Shown: positions 25,801 to 38,497, counted from the first letter of the stretch. The stretch is 64,000 nt of DNA from Panorpa germanica (GCA_963678705.1 OY783213.1:16806451-16870450), one strand, 5' to 3'. Notes: generated by a model not told the origin, from the sequence alone. Made by a program: numbers and translations.

Positions 25801-28286
25801 ACATAGACATATTATGGACGATTAAAAAAGAGCGCCCATAGGTTCGCACTGCTTTTATCTAACGCATTAGCTTTATTGAAGAAAGTGTTGAAGAGAGTGA
25901 GAGAGAGAGGAGTGAGAGGGAAGGCGAATGCAACGACAGTATGGTTTTTAGCAACGACTGAAATACTAACGTATCGATACTCGATAATTATACGTCATTG
26001 TTAAAGTAATACGTATTAAATGAACGCTGCAATGAAGATATATAATACCTTGCTAGCGATGTAGAACTATTTCACTTGAGCGGGCTAAATTTATGCAAAA
26101 AATACGTATGGAATAACTGGCGTATTAATATCAATTAACGATTGACTGTACACCGGAATTAATATATCTAGTCAGAATTGACTGTAAATCGTAGGTTTGT
26201 CAGATACAGCACGCATACCATAGGTTTGCCATCCATATTCTAAGCGTAATTTTAGAATTAAATTATAAATGTTGTTTTTGTTTATGTTTTTAAAAAACAA
26301 AAAACAGAAAGTTTGCATAGAAATATAAATTGAATAAACATACAAAGAAGACCTACGAAGTGAAGGATCATTACATGTAGTAGTCAATCTTATATTTTTA
26401 GAAAAAATTCAAGAAAAAACGATGAAAGAAAGCGATGTTGTACGCTCATATTGTAGGAGTATTAAAGGAGGATTAAAAAAACAACAACGAGATATGTAAA
26501 TAAATGTTGTATCATCGTTAGCAGATTGCCTCTCACAAAACAAAGTCATCATAAATACATAAATGTAAAAGTAAATAAATTTAAATATATTTTACATTTA
26601 AATTGATTAGAATTCATTTATAAACAAGCTTTTATAAACGAGGACATTTTAATGTCATTCTTTTACCATATTTTGACATTATTTTTCAAGGACTTTATTT
26701 TTATACATATTTAATTTAATTAATTTATTATTTTGTTTTGCTAATATTCATTTTGATTAATTATTTATAAATAGACAAAGTTAGGATGACGAGTAAAGAG
26801 AAAGGAATACTGATAGGGAAGATTGCATCGAGTGAGCAAAAAATAAAGCTATTAGGGATGAAGAACAAGCTGAGAAGAAAAGAATTCTTTATAGAATAAG
26901 ATCTAACAAGGAAAAAAAGGTGCAAGTGGTAGAGAATGAAGAGAGGTATAAGCAACAAAGAGATGCAAGAAGAAGAAGAATAAAAGAGTGAAAGAGGAGT
27001 GAGTGAGAGGAAACACTAGAAAGAATGTTAACAAGAAAATAAAGGGGAAGTAAGTGTAACGGAAAAAGGAGGAATAGGAATGGGTTCAGAACGGGAAAAA
27101 GTAATGGCAAAAGAAAAATCATACGAACTGTATAGTTAAGTAACAGTAGAAGTAGGGACAAGAGACATGAAGAAGAACAAAGTTAAGTTATTTAATTCAG
27201 CATATTTTTAGTTATGTTTCTCATTAAATATATTGTAAAAATCATAGGAAATGAAATATTATAGCTGAACTGGATGGGCAATACATACATATTGCATTAA
27301 TTATTATACCTATATTGTTACGTTTTTTATAAATAAACATCCTGAAGATAATTTCACAAATTTGCTTGGTTTAAGTATAGAAAATCGTCAATGATAATTT
27401 TGATGAATTTCAGAATGCAAGGTGATGGAAGGTTTGACTAAAAAGAATTTGAATCCACCAATAATCAATGTTATTGTTAGTTGATAATTAAAGCACCTAA
27501 ATACATTTCTGTATCTCGTTCGTTGGATCTCGTCATCCCATTATTTGTTGTGTCGTGGTCGTAGGCAATTCCAACAGTCACTCACATAACCCAATGCAAA
27601 TGTCAAACTACCAGGAATAAGAGGTTTGGTTTTGATTACTTGAAATGGGTGGAACTTCAGTTTCGTTCCAGATTTACACATATTTTATTTATTTAATTTA
27701 TAAAAGTAACCATTTGTAATAACATTGTGAAACGTTATGAAAGTAAGGTATATGTATATATTTATTCTATATTTGTTGACGCTAGGTATTTTAGTCCAGT
27801 TGCTTCGGAAAAGCATTTGAATCTACTCTCCGTTCGGATGGACCATCCCCAATTAAAAGAACCTGCTTATGAGTATTTCAACAATAGATATTACAATTTC
27901 TTTTATTTATAAAACATATATAAACTATATCTATGCAATACTAAATTATACATTAAGTAAATAATTAATTTATTCACACAATATATTAAATAAACTCTGA
28001 TGGTAAGACATTTATTAAACAATCATGTCTATCTAAAAGTACGGGTATTACCAAACTGTAACTAAATCTCTGTAGTCTGTAGACTAGTTTGAATTTGAAT
28101 ACAAACATAGAAAATAGTGTTACGTTATAATAATATTATGATATTAATAACTATAAACGCCGCGAGCGAAATGTAAAAGGAAAGAATCCAAATTGTTTAG
28201 TGTTTGTAGAATTACAGCATCATCTGTAACAGCGCAAGACTGACGAAGAAAGAAACGATGTTGCTAGATATAGGGCAGAGACTAAG
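22855..28286. other. A+T-rich non-coding stretch
   Basis: No gene is supported. A possible 66-bp intron (donor GTAAGT at 24204, acceptor TTTTCCAG at 24262-24269) has no coding support around it. A 105-codon + frame at 25330-25647 has no ATG at its start and contains an inverted repeat. 25885-25925 and 26880-27060 are purine-rich low-complexity DNA whose antisense gives leucine/serine-rich frames of no significance. Confidence 0.5.
25388..25438. repeat. inverted repeat, 13-bp arms
   Basis: TACACTTCCATAG (25388-25400) is the exact reverse complement of 25426-25438, with a 25-bp loop. It could form a hairpin in DNA or RNA. It lies inside an otherwise unremarkable open frame. Confidence 0.6.
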
Positions 28287-28524
28287 GAGTCTATTTTATA
28301 ACTGCTTACCTGACGTCTGTTAACTTTTGACGATTTTTCACTGGTCTATATTTTCTAAACTTAGTTATATAAGTTTACACAAGACTATCAGAAGACCTTA
28401 AATAAAGAGGAAAATGGATCCAATACCTTGTAACTACCATAAGTAGCCTAATTTGTAAATTATAGGGCTTTAAAAAATCGTCAGAAGTTAACAGACGTCA
28501 GTCAAACAGTTACAAAATAAGCCT
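28287..28524. mobile_element. MITE-like element with ~54-bp terminal inverted repeats
   Basis: The left arm (28287-28340) and the reverse complement of the right arm (about 28470-28524) align over about 54 bp with roughly 80 per cent identity. The best shared core is TGACGTCTGTTAACTT followed by TGACGATTTTT. CTAAG stands at 28282-28286 and again at 28525-28529, a plausible 5-bp target duplication. Total length is 238 bp with no ORF. Size and structure are those of a miniature inverted-repeat transposable element. The superfamily cannot be assigned from the termini alone. Confidence 0.75.
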
Positions 28525-28529
28525 CTAAG

Positions 28530-30287
28530 ATTTACAAGCTTTTCGATATCGATAAATGCTTAAACCATTTATTTACAATTAATTTCTTATATTATCTTAT
28601 ATTAAAGTTGTCCAATAATAGTTGGAGCTCTTCAATTATAGGACACTGTATGAATAGGCCGACGGAAAAAACTTTAAACAAACATATACACATTTATAAT
28701 CAATTGAAAGAAAGCACGATATCAACTATATAGTGTTTGCTTACTTATATAAAAATCGTTCCAGTCGTACTGCGCAGACGCAACAAAACTTCTGAATCAT
28801 ATTTCAGCGCGACAACATCCTTAATCAAAGTCTCTAGCCCATAGGAATACGACTATAAGAAGATTTTAATATAAAATAAAGAAATAATGACAGCGTTGAC
28901 GTCTGAAAATAATACCTTCTAAATAACAGTGTTTAAATAAAATCAAATTATAATTTATTCATGTAACTGAGCTGCTTGGTCTGTGTGGGTGTGAGAACAT
29001 AAATGTCACAAACGACATACAAAATGGATTATACTTAATCTTTTTACGATCTGTAAAATATCTGTACTGTTAATTCTATTAGAGTGTTCCTCTATTTTTA
29101 TTAGTTTATTGAATAATAATACATTTTTAATGAATATTTTTTTATTATTGAGTCATTCAATTGCCTCATAAATTGTTCATACGATGTTCGATCATGTTGT
29201 TTATTTTATTAAGAAGTAAATAGAATAATTATTTTTTATGAAAAATCTGTTGAAATATTATAAATATTTTATTAACATATTATAGTATATGTCGTAGAAA
29301 TTGTATTTATTTTTCAATAACTCGTCATTCGTATTCAAGGTGCAAAATTTCTGTCAGTTTCAACGATAAAAATTGTATAATTATAATTGACATAAAACAA
29401 TCTCTGATAATTTGTTGTGAAAAGAATGCAAATGTTAAAGATAAAGTATGATTTATGTTATGGGTTCGTTCGAAAGCAAATGACAGTGTTAATAATCCTT
29501 ATTGCATCAGTCTACACTTACTCGTACATTACTCGCGCATGCGGACCTTCATTAATCCGCCAATGGCAATAATACATCCCAATGAAGTAACAACAGATAA
29601 TAACACGACGAGGCGCTACTCTCAACTGTCATTGCCTTATAAGTCTCAGTCTCCTTGAGATTCACTGGTTCATAAAATGTTTATCTAATTTCAAAGCGGA
29701 TGACTTATGTTTACGCAATAATACCAATAAGACATACGAGTCGGTAAGAGTACGATACTGTACTAGTTGGTTAACTCAGAGAGATGTTTCTGGGGACTGG
29801 TGCGGATAATTCACTATCGCCATAACAATGGAAGACATACTTTGTCCAAATAGAGAAGTTCAACTCACCCACATATTGGAATTGCGCTGAAAACAGAATC
29901 GAACTAGAAGTGTACATATCCATCGTCCAGTTCATTAGATTAGTGACCGGCAGTATTCAATGATTTATAACGGCGGTATTTATTTGTATTATAATTTTGG
30001 TTCATTTGCTTCTATAAGTTATCTGAATATTGAATCAGAAAGAGAATACAATTTTACATATATCTGTATACTCACCTCAAATTTCAAGAGCATTTACAAG
30101 AGCAGCTTTCACGATGGAAAGCTGGCTCCGGTTGTAAATTAAGTAAGTACGCATGCGTAGTAACACATTTTTCTTGAAATAGCAGATAGATTTTGTTGAT
30201 GTAAGACGAGCCATTTCTTCCTTCGTCCTTCATTAATGTAATATCACAGCAACACGATAATACGATAGAATAAATGTTTCATTTTAG
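28530..30287. other. A+T-rich non-coding stretch
   Basis: No supported gene. Near 30068-30145, GTGAGTATAC on the minus strand (complement of about 30069-30078) is a strong donor-like string, and a short minus frame precedes it; this is too small to call. Confidence 0.5.
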
Positions 30288-30359
30288 TTCAGCACTGGCA
30301 GAGGATCGCGGCTGCGGCACAGTTACTTTAAAAGACAATGGATGAAGATCCTCCTCGAA
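30288..30359 (+). CDS. candidate 24-codon internal exon
   Basis: A T-rich acceptor-like tract, TTTCATTTTAG, ends at 30287. The following 72 bp are open in one frame (FSTGRGSRLRHSYFKRQWMK then ILLE) up to a GAA/GTAAAG donor at 30360. Composition is more G+C-rich than the flanks. The same frame stays open past the donor until TAA near 30471, so the splice call is not forced. Protein family not recognised. Confidence 0.2.
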
Positions 30360-30494
30360 GTAAAGACATACTTAAAAGATGTTTATAGCAATTTAATGAG
30401 CTTCAACAAGTCGAGTTTTATGTTTGCAAATAATTTATTCGATAACCAATTTGAGGTTAAAAAATATATTTAAATAATTGCTGGTTGACAATAA

Positions 30495-30641
30495 TACCTA
30501 ATAGCCGTACCACGCCGTAAAATAGTTTCCTACACTGTTCGGGATTCCAGAACGCTGCAAGCATTGTACGAGCGTCTTAACAACAGCGGCAGCGCATTGT
30601 GGATGAAGACGCGGGCGGTTTGAGTGTCTTCCGATCTTCAG
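30495..30641 (+). other. G+C-rich island with an open frame
   Basis: The frame 30495-30623 is open for about 42 codons, containing SRTLQALYERLNNSGSALW, and ends at TGA. An acceptor-like GGGATTCCAG precedes 30551 and a CAG/GTGTCG donor-like site follows 30641, downstream of the stop. It could be a terminal coding exon, a 5' untranslated exon or promoter-proximal DNA of another transcript. Confidence 0.2.
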
Positions 30642-32093
30642 GTGTCGGTTTAGTTGTAGTAGAGTTTAGATCTGTAGGAGTTTATTGTGTGGCGAACAAC
30701 GAGTACGGATTGCACAATGTTGTAATAATTATTTGTTGTATTTAACAAGTAAAATGCTAATCTGCCATTAAAATGATCTGCAGTCAGCGCCACCCTGTTA
30801 GTCATCGTAATAAATCATTATGAATGCCGGCTCAATTCAATTACTGCTAATCTGATTATTATGTATGTAATTGAATTAATGATATGTATAGGTACACTCA
30901 ATCAATTACAATGTAAGCTATATCATAACCAATACAATCTCGTATCTAGATTAGGTTAGCTATTAAAAAAATACTTTAATAAATAAAATATTATGCAAAC
31001 CAGTAAGAAAACATAAAGAAGACCTATTTCCTAAGTACGTGTACATCCAAAACATGGCTAACATAATTAAAACCACTTAAAATATTTTACAAAGTAAGAA
31101 ACACTCCCGAAATAAAACACTAATGACCTTCCAGGTAATTTAGAAAAGTCTAGTAGGCTCTTCAAAATGGTAACATGGACCACAGGCTCTTAATCTCTGA
31201 ACGTGGGTTCGTGAGAATAAAGACTAGTGACTAGTGGACCGACCGAACGAACAGTGCGATGGACTCCATACAAAGTACTGGTCTTGACCTAATGACCGTT
31301 CTGCTATGCTATGAAATAAATGAAACATCTTCTTCCTTTAGTATAGAGCTTGGTAGTCCCCTATGCTACCAAGTATGCTACCAACAATAGCTACCACCAG
31401 TGTTAATGGGAACCGTTCAAGCGAACAACTATATTTAGTAATTATGAAATCACAGATGGTTGGTTGATGATAGTTATTTTTCATTTTTTAAAAATGTATT
31501 TTTTGTTCTATATATAATGACGTTTAATTAATTTTTAATATTCGGTATGTAACTCACATCTGTTATACTTTTTATCACACCCACTAAAAATGTATTTATA
31601 CATATACTATTATAGCTGAGTGGTAAATTATTGTATATGACAATTTACAATAATTTTTTTCATATTGACATGGGCGTCCGCAAGTTGTGGCAAACGGGAC
31701 ACGCAGATGCTACGGGGCATGATTTTCACTAAATAAGCTTTATTTTTCGCGCTCTATCATCATCTATTTAAGCTTGAAATTACATTGCGTATGTACGAGT
31801 ATATACAAGATATTAACATGTATAATAAAACTGCTACATAATTTTAATTACTATTATAGTTAAACATATCGTTTAGACTCATTTAATTTATTACCAAATA
31901 TTTTTTAGTAAATAAACATAGAATAATAATTTTAATTTATTTACTAAACAAAAAAAAAACTGTAATTATGAATAAATTAGTGTTTTAAAAGTCCACCCAC
32001 TTTTATGTGATTACAAAACACTGTTAAAAATAATACAAGTTTTTTATAACCCGTTTCGTTTTAAGTGTTTCATTTTTTTTTTTTTTTACTTAC

Positions 32094-32158
32094 CCAGGTA
32101 GAAATGAACCTTAGCTTCTTGCAAGCTAGCACTTGTAAACCTGAAATTTTCTACCTGG
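32094..32158. repeat. inverted repeat, 11-bp arms, after a poly-T tract
   Basis: CCAGGTAGAAA (32094-32104) is the exact reverse complement of 32148-32158. The spacer holds a smaller palindrome-like AGCTTCTTGCAAGCT. A run of about 15 T lies just upstream. This may be a foldback element or hairpin, with nothing to indicate expression. Confidence 0.55.
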
Positions 32159-33361
32159 ATCCACAAAATTTCTTTAATTAAATTTGTAAATGCTATGCTA
32201 TATTAAAATGTAAAGCTATACATATTTGGTCAGGCAGTTTTTCTTTGAGAAAAGTTCTCTTAATATTAATCAAAAAATACAGTACACTTAAAAAACTGTT
32301 CTTCAAAATTTATATTACGGTGTGATACGAAATAATGACTTATTTTTTTAATTTATTTAACAGTGTATCTTCCAATTCTACAAAAGCGTTTGTTACAAAA
32401 CATAAGAATCATTTATTTTAAGTACTACACCGGCATTCCGTAAACTCATCTCATAAGTCAGGAGGATGGTCAAATCTTTCTTTAGGAATATATATTTCAA
32501 ATTTTAATTAAAACGGCAATTGGTAATAACACCTTACAAAAACGACAAAGCATAACTCCTCACTCTGATCTATGGTCCTACTGGAATAACACAAAAATTG
32601 CCCAACGTGTGGGCGGAGTCATGAGTTGTAATTAAAAGGATCCCTTGGAATGTGGACCAACCAGTAGAAATATGAAATTCATTTATGATTGTAGTAGGCT
32701 GTGTTGCTGTTTTGCTAATATAAACAATGAGTATAATATTTGCCATTCGAGGTCATATTGGTTGAAGAATTTAGACTAAACTTTAGGCGCTCTCTCTCTC
32801 TTTTTCTGTTTGTTCAAACCTTTCAAATAGTGTTATCTGAATAACCCAAGGAGAATTTTGCCCTAGATATCGCAAGAACTAAGATGAGGCCTCTGTCAGG
32901 CATTCTTAAGGGCTCCATTCTACCCAGTGCAAATTTATCTTACATCCTACTCAATACAGTGTAAGTCTACCAGTATACATTTGGTAAAGACTAGGTTCTG
33001 GTTGCCTTTTTGAAACCTATGTACAATTGTCCCTTTTTCTCATAGGGTAGGTAACACACTTTAAATTGGAATCTTAACAATACCTTACACTCTATAAATG
33101 TAAATAACATGTACTGATCAAGTTAACTATCAGGATTTTAAATGTGATTTATTTTAAATAGTCGCAATATTATTGAAGATATTAACAATTAAAACAATCA
33201 AAGAATTAGTATGATTAAAAAAGCAAAAGCAAAAAAATATTAAAGAAATCTTAATGTCTAAAACCTTCCTTATAATCCACATCTTGGTTAAGTATATTTT
33301 TATTTATATTATTTGAATATTTAATTAAAATAATAGAAATTGCTTTGGACTCCGAGTCCAC

Positions 33362-33391
33362 TGTAGATAAGGCACTTGTAGATAAGGCACT
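33362..33391 (+). repeat. perfect 15-bp tandem duplication
   Basis: TGTAGATAAGGCACT occurs twice head to tail. The adjacent sequence has short inverted strings (AACCTTGTAAGG and CCTTACAAG). It inflates a 60-codon minus frame that is not considered coding. Confidence 0.8.
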
Positions 33392-35555
33392 TGTATGGAA
33401 TGTAACGCGGATATTTCACCATGTAAACCTTGTAAGGTACTAGTTCGATAAACCTTACAAGTTCTTAGTCGGAAAAGTATTAAGGTTGGAAACATTTTTG
33501 ACAACAAGACACTTTCGTCTTAGCCGTATAAAGATACAGACGAGTTTCCAGGTGAGTTTTGAACAATAATTAATAATAATCATATACCATCAACTGATCA
33601 TAAAGCTAAGATACTAGATGATGTGAACAACAGGCAGCTGGACTACGAGATCAGTGGTTTTGCTACCGAAGTAGCAAGTCTGTAAACGCCTGTGAATGTT
33701 TTTGCGGTTAAAATAAATGAGTTTTGTTAATTTTATGAAGCACAATAATCATCCATGACAAAAACTACATCTTCTTAATGTAATTAATTGTATTTTAATG
33801 AAAAGTTTGGCGCCGGCGCCTAGTTTTGAGACAGGTATTCGTGATCATATCAGACGGAAACTTCTAAATTAAAGCGAAACGTAAAATCATTAATAATACC
33901 AACAATTAACACCATCTATTATCGGTATCTTGTATAATGACATTTGAATAAAGCTACTTACAGTAGCAGGTAACAAAAGAAATTTTAAAAAACCAAAAAA
34001 ATGTATTTTTTGATGTTGTTTTTGTTGTGAACCTTCTTCATGGTTCATATTCTTCGCGGCTTAAGCCACTCTATTGATGAATTGCTTTTGTTATGGAATT
34101 TATAAAATATAGTTGAAGAATGAAAAAGAAAAGCTCCAAAAAAAAATTGAATCAGCTGTATTCGGGGGTATACTATGTTGAGATTATTTACTGTATTCAG
34201 AGCAGTGCTTCTATCGTGTAGTATATTTTTAAAGAAATAAATTAAATATTTACTTTTTTTTTACTAAATATTTATTAATTCCTTTTGTTTAAATTATTAT
34301 CACAATTCATCACATCGTCTGAATCATTCAATCATTTTTCATGATATTTTATCTCTACACATTACATCAAATAACATTACTACTAAATATGCACAGTTTG
34401 GCTAAAACTAAAATTCTGGGAAATTGTCCATTATATACTGTGTCAGTGCCAGGCACCTAACCAGAACCCATATTCACTTACCTTTGTCTTGGGTCTTATT
34501 AGTTTTACATTGTTTAACTTTCTATATTTTATAATTTATTCCAAAACTAATAAATGCTAATATTCTAATCATAATCTGGAAGATTTACAACATGAAGAAA
34601 CACGAAGAGTTCTGTGCTTATATGGTAAGATGGTCTATAGTAAGTGTTGAAATATATTTGATATGTAATATTAAAGATGGAATCTTAAGATATTTGGGTT
34701 ATGTAGAAAAAAACTATTATTACAAAAAGTTTGTAGTTGTTCACGATTTTCTGAAAGAGAAACCAGACCTAGCAAGGGCTTAAGGCCTTATTTAGATTTG
34801 CAATTTCAAACGATCTTATATGACGACCTAACATAAGATTCATGAGCTTCGTCATATATCGTTTACAGACGTTCAAACATATTGACGAAAAATATTTTTT
34901 CAAATAGGCGTGTACCTCTCATTATTAAGTTCTACATATAACTATATGTAAAACTGAATCCTTTATCTGATTCAATACTCAGATAATTTGAATATTAAAT
35001 TTGTCGATATCTCAACATCCAATATTTGTAGTTGTCTCATTAATGAACTAGACGTTCAATATAATTACAAATAATTTTAATTAACAAACAATTTAATTAC
35101 GGAATTCTTGACTAAATCTTATAAAATTCACATGGAGAGGCTACAAATAATTATAAAATTAGTAACTTTCAAAAAACAATATTTGAAAGTCAAGTAACTA
35201 ACAACTGTTTAATAGCTATGTACGAGTGAGTATACAAATATATTATTTCTTTGGGAAATAATTTAAAATTAATAATCTTCTTAGATAGCAATGCGAAGAC
35301 GTCTCAAACTTTCAATTACGATTTAATGTTTAATAAGTGTTAATCTTCTTATATCCATTTATTTCCTAATTAACAAAATCATCTTAGAAGTTGAATCAGT
35401 GTCAAACAAATTTTAATATCAAATAATTTTTTAATTTTTATTATTCAATATTAGTAAAATAATAATAGAATTTATTTATTGAAAGATTCTTTATAAATTT
35501 ATACGACAATCGCTTGTTCCTTTTTAAATGCTCAAAAACAACTTATTTCAATAAA

Positions 35556-35569
35556 AGGGCCGTAGCCCT
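35556..35569 (+). repeat. dispersed hairpin motif, copy 1 of 3
   Basis: AGGGC CGTA GCCCT forms a 5-bp stem with a 4-base loop, followed by AAGAA. Compared with copies at 49794-49807 and 61295-61308 (AGGAC/GTCCT), the fourth stem pair has changed from A-T to G-C on both sides at once, so pairing is kept. Flanking sequence shares an A-rich context with the other copies. Confidence 0.55.
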
Positions 35570-35838
35570 AAGAAGCAATTATAATAAAAAAGAGTTAAAC
35601 AAACCAAAAGCTTATTTCAACAAAATATAACGTTATTTTTCTGTTAAATATACTTTGTTCTTTAGTATAATATAGGTTATAGAGAAACATAAAATATATT
35701 TTGTAAATTCAAAGTAGGTAAAACTGTGAGACATAAATTGCCACTGAATACAAATTAGTTCAAATTAAAAAGGAGGTTCAACAAATGTTGTATTTTCTTT
35801 CCTAGAAAAATTTCTACTGTACCAGTCAGTGTAACAAG

Positions 35839-36060
35839 GATATAATCCAAAGGTTCCAGAACAAAGTGCTCAGAAACATCGTGGAAGCACCCTGGTATAT
35901 TAGAAACAGTGATCTTCACCGGGACCTAAAGATTTACTTAAAGAATTTACCAAGAGTCACCAGGAAAGACTCCAACAACATGTTAACGACGAGGTAGCAC
36001 ATCTACTGGACAACGATGGAGAAATTGAAGACTGAAAAGGGCTAAAACCTTTGGAGTTAT
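35839..36060 (+). pseudogene. Jockey-like non-LTR retrotransposon, 3' end of the reverse-transcriptase ORF
   Basis: In frame from 35839 one reads IIQRFQNKVLRNIVEAPWYI then RNSDLHRDLKI. After a frameshift near 35950 it continues KSHQERLQQHVNDEV, AHLLDNDGEIED, TGA at 36033-36035, and a final KPLEL. This order (IxxxQNKxLRxIxxAPWYxRNxxLHxDL followed by an H-x3-RLxxHxN block) is the C-terminal tail of ORF2 in Jockey-clade LINEs, which encode endonuclease and reverse transcriptase. Everything upstream is missing, as expected for 5'-truncated LINE insertions, and the copy is inactive. The following A+T-rich bases may be its 3' UTR; no target duplication was found. Confidence 0.88.
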
Positions 36061-36619
36061 TTAAACAAAATGTAAACGTGCAAAACGTAATACCTCTTGA
36101 TGTCAAATATTTCATATCATACAATAAGATAAGCTGAAGAGCAAAATCTTTAATGTTTATATTATGTTAACGTTAAATTGCTTCTAAACATATACAATTC
36201 TTTGAATAAATTCCCTACAAATTAACTACAATTAACTACAAAGGATGCCGATGTATTGACTTAGATATTGCACAATATTTTCCAACAAATGTGTGATGTT
36301 GTAAGTTGGAGACGCGTACCTTAACTCAGGGGCACATCATCCCATTTCCTTCCAGAGACAGTGCCTGTCTTTGCAGAGATGACCATGATGGGAATGTACT
36401 AGAATCATCTCTATTGATACGTAAAGCCATCCATCAATATTTACACGGATGTAACAACAATAATTTATTAATATTCTACACGTGTTCAATATTCAAAATG
36501 AATTACAACCACTTAATAACAACGTATAACAGTTAATCAATAACAAAACCTAAAAATCAAATTATTTCAATACATTCATAATTACAGTCCACGTTCCTTG
36601 AACCGTACTCACGACTTAC
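36061..36619. other. non-coding stretch beside the LINE relic
   Basis: Probably LINE 3' UTR followed by unrelated sequence. An 80-bp G+C-richer patch (36306-36400) has an acceptor-like CCTTCCAG on + and a donor-like AAG/GTACGCG on -. Neither gives a sustained coding frame. Confidence 0.35.
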
Positions 36620-36726
36620 TTTTGTTGGTAAAACAGTTTTCACAGTTGTGCACTGAGCAGTGAACCTAAACGTGAATTCGATGATCGTCACGACAATTTC
36701 TCCCGTCCCGTCTTGTCTGCTCTGAT
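36620..36726 (-). CDS. candidate 107-bp internal coding exon
   Basis: On the minus strand a branch-like CTAAT is followed by a pyrimidine-rich acceptor CCAACTCCACCAG, then 107 bp, then a consensus donor AAAA/GTAAGTC (GT at 36619-36618). Only one of three frames is open: two bases of a split codon, then QSRQDGTGEIVVTIIEFTFR and FTAQCTTVKTVLPTK. The intron phases would be 1 upstream and 0 downstream. Composition is markedly richer in G+C than the surroundings. The frame also extends upstream of the acceptor to about 36787. No family is recognised and no partner exon can be assigned. Confidence 0.35.
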
Positions 36727-37222
36727 CTGGTGGAGTTGGTGAAGAAATTAGACTCGTAGTGTTGAACAACGCGGGGCAAACAGGCACTTAACTTCTATTA
36801 ATGAACTATGAACTCGATTTTTCAATAATCAAAGTTGTTCGAAATGATGCCAAATCAATCACGATTCGAGAGACTTGTGATGAACAATTTGTTCATAAAT
36901 ATTAATTATAATTGATTTAAATTATAGGGATTAACTTTATACAATTCATTTCTCACTCATTAGTTGGATATTGTTCGAAACCCAAAAAAGAAATTTATTA
37001 ATGAAATACTAGAATTAATGTGGTTTTTTTTTTAAATTTGCTTTGTAAAAGAGCTTTGTTTTTTTGTATTTAAATTTATTGTAATATTTGTTGGCGATTT
37101 AATGTACACGCTTCGAATTGCATTTCATATAATAAACTAAAATTAAACATTTCCTTATATTACTAACAGACACCTTGTCCTTTTTTTAGTAATCGATTTC
37201 GTCCCTTAACTTACTATGTATA

Positions 37223-37258
37223 TTTCCTTTTCCATTTCCTTTTCCATTTCCTTTTCCA
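37223..37258 (+). repeat. 12-bp tandem array, three perfect units
   Basis: TTTCCTTTTCCA is repeated exactly three times within a pyrimidine-rich region. The overlapping 82-codon frames (37216-37508) are low-complexity phenylalanine/serine reading of this DNA. Confidence 0.85.
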
Positions 37259-38481
37259 TTTGTCTAAGTCTCCTCCGTATTTATTCATCATCATTTCAGT
37301 TATCATTTTTCTTTCTTCCTACTTTCATAGCAACAATTCTTCCTCGCTCCTTACACTTAACGTGCTTCACCCTTTGCTCCTTCTTTTACTTATTTTGCGT
37401 TTTGCTTCATACCTTTTATCCAGCAATCGATTTATTCAACCTTCGCAATGTAGAAAAAATGTAGATAAGTATACATATAGAATTATAATCAGTTTGAAAT
37501 ATTATTAACAAACATGACCCTCCCCATTACCCTCTCTATACCAGATTTTGTTTTGACTCCGAAAACAAATTATTTAATTTGTTCTTTTTTATGTCTTTAG
37601 GATAATAAAAAGGTAATATATTAAATATTTTATTGCTGGTGATTTGACTACCATTGAATACAATAAGAGTTTGATCTTGAGGATACCTTGATACCTGTCA
37701 GAGCCCAGAGGATCAGTGGCCGTTGCTACAGTTGGTGCATACATTAACTACGCCCGTAAATCTCTTCTTTCATTGTAATGACTCTTATTAAGAAGAATAA
37801 GCTTTCTTTTTCTATTTAATGTTTGATATTTCTTTGTTTTAACCAACCATTTTCTACGCACGCACACGAAAAGTAGTTTTGACGACACCATTACTTTAAT
37901 TTTATGATGTTGTAAATTAATTTTAGTTATAATCTGTTATTATGCTAGATTCCCATCATTGAGTGTTCTTCTTACTGTTAAGCAGAGTTGGTCATGTCTT
38001 CGTTTTGAAGGTCCATCTAATCTATCTAATATTTTATACATTGACGATATAATGTGTTCCTATTCGTAAAACATTCAAAATTTAAAAAGTTTAAATCTGT
38101 GTAAGCTAATTCTAAGGTTGTTTCTTTCTACTTGTTATATGGAAAAGTGTCTTGCAGTACATGTTTCATACCCTTAGCTTATTACAAGCTAATTTCAAGG
38201 TTTCTTTTAAACTTGAAATATGGGAAATCGTCTTGCAGTGCATGATTCATACTTATTAGTTTAATACAAGCTAATTCAAGAGTTAGATTTTCTAATTGCG
38301 CACCTACTAATCAAATAAGTTCCTATTTTTTAAAGGAAACCACTAATCAATTTCATATAAATATATTCTCTAAGATAATATATCAATAAATCTCCTCAAG
38401 GTCATTTCTAATCGCGCCACACGTGTGACTTGTGTAACCCCGCTTCGTACACACACACACACATGTGATGCATTCGACAGG
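37259..38481. other. A+T-rich non-coding stretch
   Basis: No supported gene. A 28-codon frame at 37692-37778 (contains EPRGSVAVATVGAYINYARK) is followed by TAA and lies after an acceptor-like CCTGTCAG. A (CA)7 microsatellite is at 38449-38462. Confidence 0.45.
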
Positions 38482-38497
38482 TGACCTCTACGGGTCA
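38482..38497. promoter_or_regulatory. everted repeat resembling a nuclear-receptor site (ER4)
   Basis: TGACCT (38482-38487), four bases, then GGGTCA (38492-38497) form an everted repeat of nuclear-receptor half-site-like hexamers. It also forms a 7-bp perfect hairpin, GGTGACC/GGTCACC at 38480-38499. An ACACGTGT palindrome and a CA microsatellite lie just upstream. The site is about 350 bp upstream of a candidate first coding exon on +. Binding is not shown, and half-sites are common by chance. Confidence 0.25.

Larger units (their letters stand above)
30642..35838. other. A+T-rich non-coding stretch
   Basis: No supported gene. It holds a GCTACCAA triplication near 31364-31395, a poly-T tract followed by an inverted repeat (32094-32158), a 15-bp tandem pair (33362-33391), a 12-bp G+C-only palindrome (33809-33820) and one copy of the hairpin family (35556-35569). 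Confidence 0.5.

Noticed and set aside
26761..27161. Leucine/serine-rich minus frames of 65 and 90 codons
   Set aside because: They are the antisense reading of purine-rich low-complexity DNA.
37216..37508. Two overlapping 82-codon + frames
   Set aside because: They are driven by a pyrimidine-rich tract and a 12-bp tandem array.
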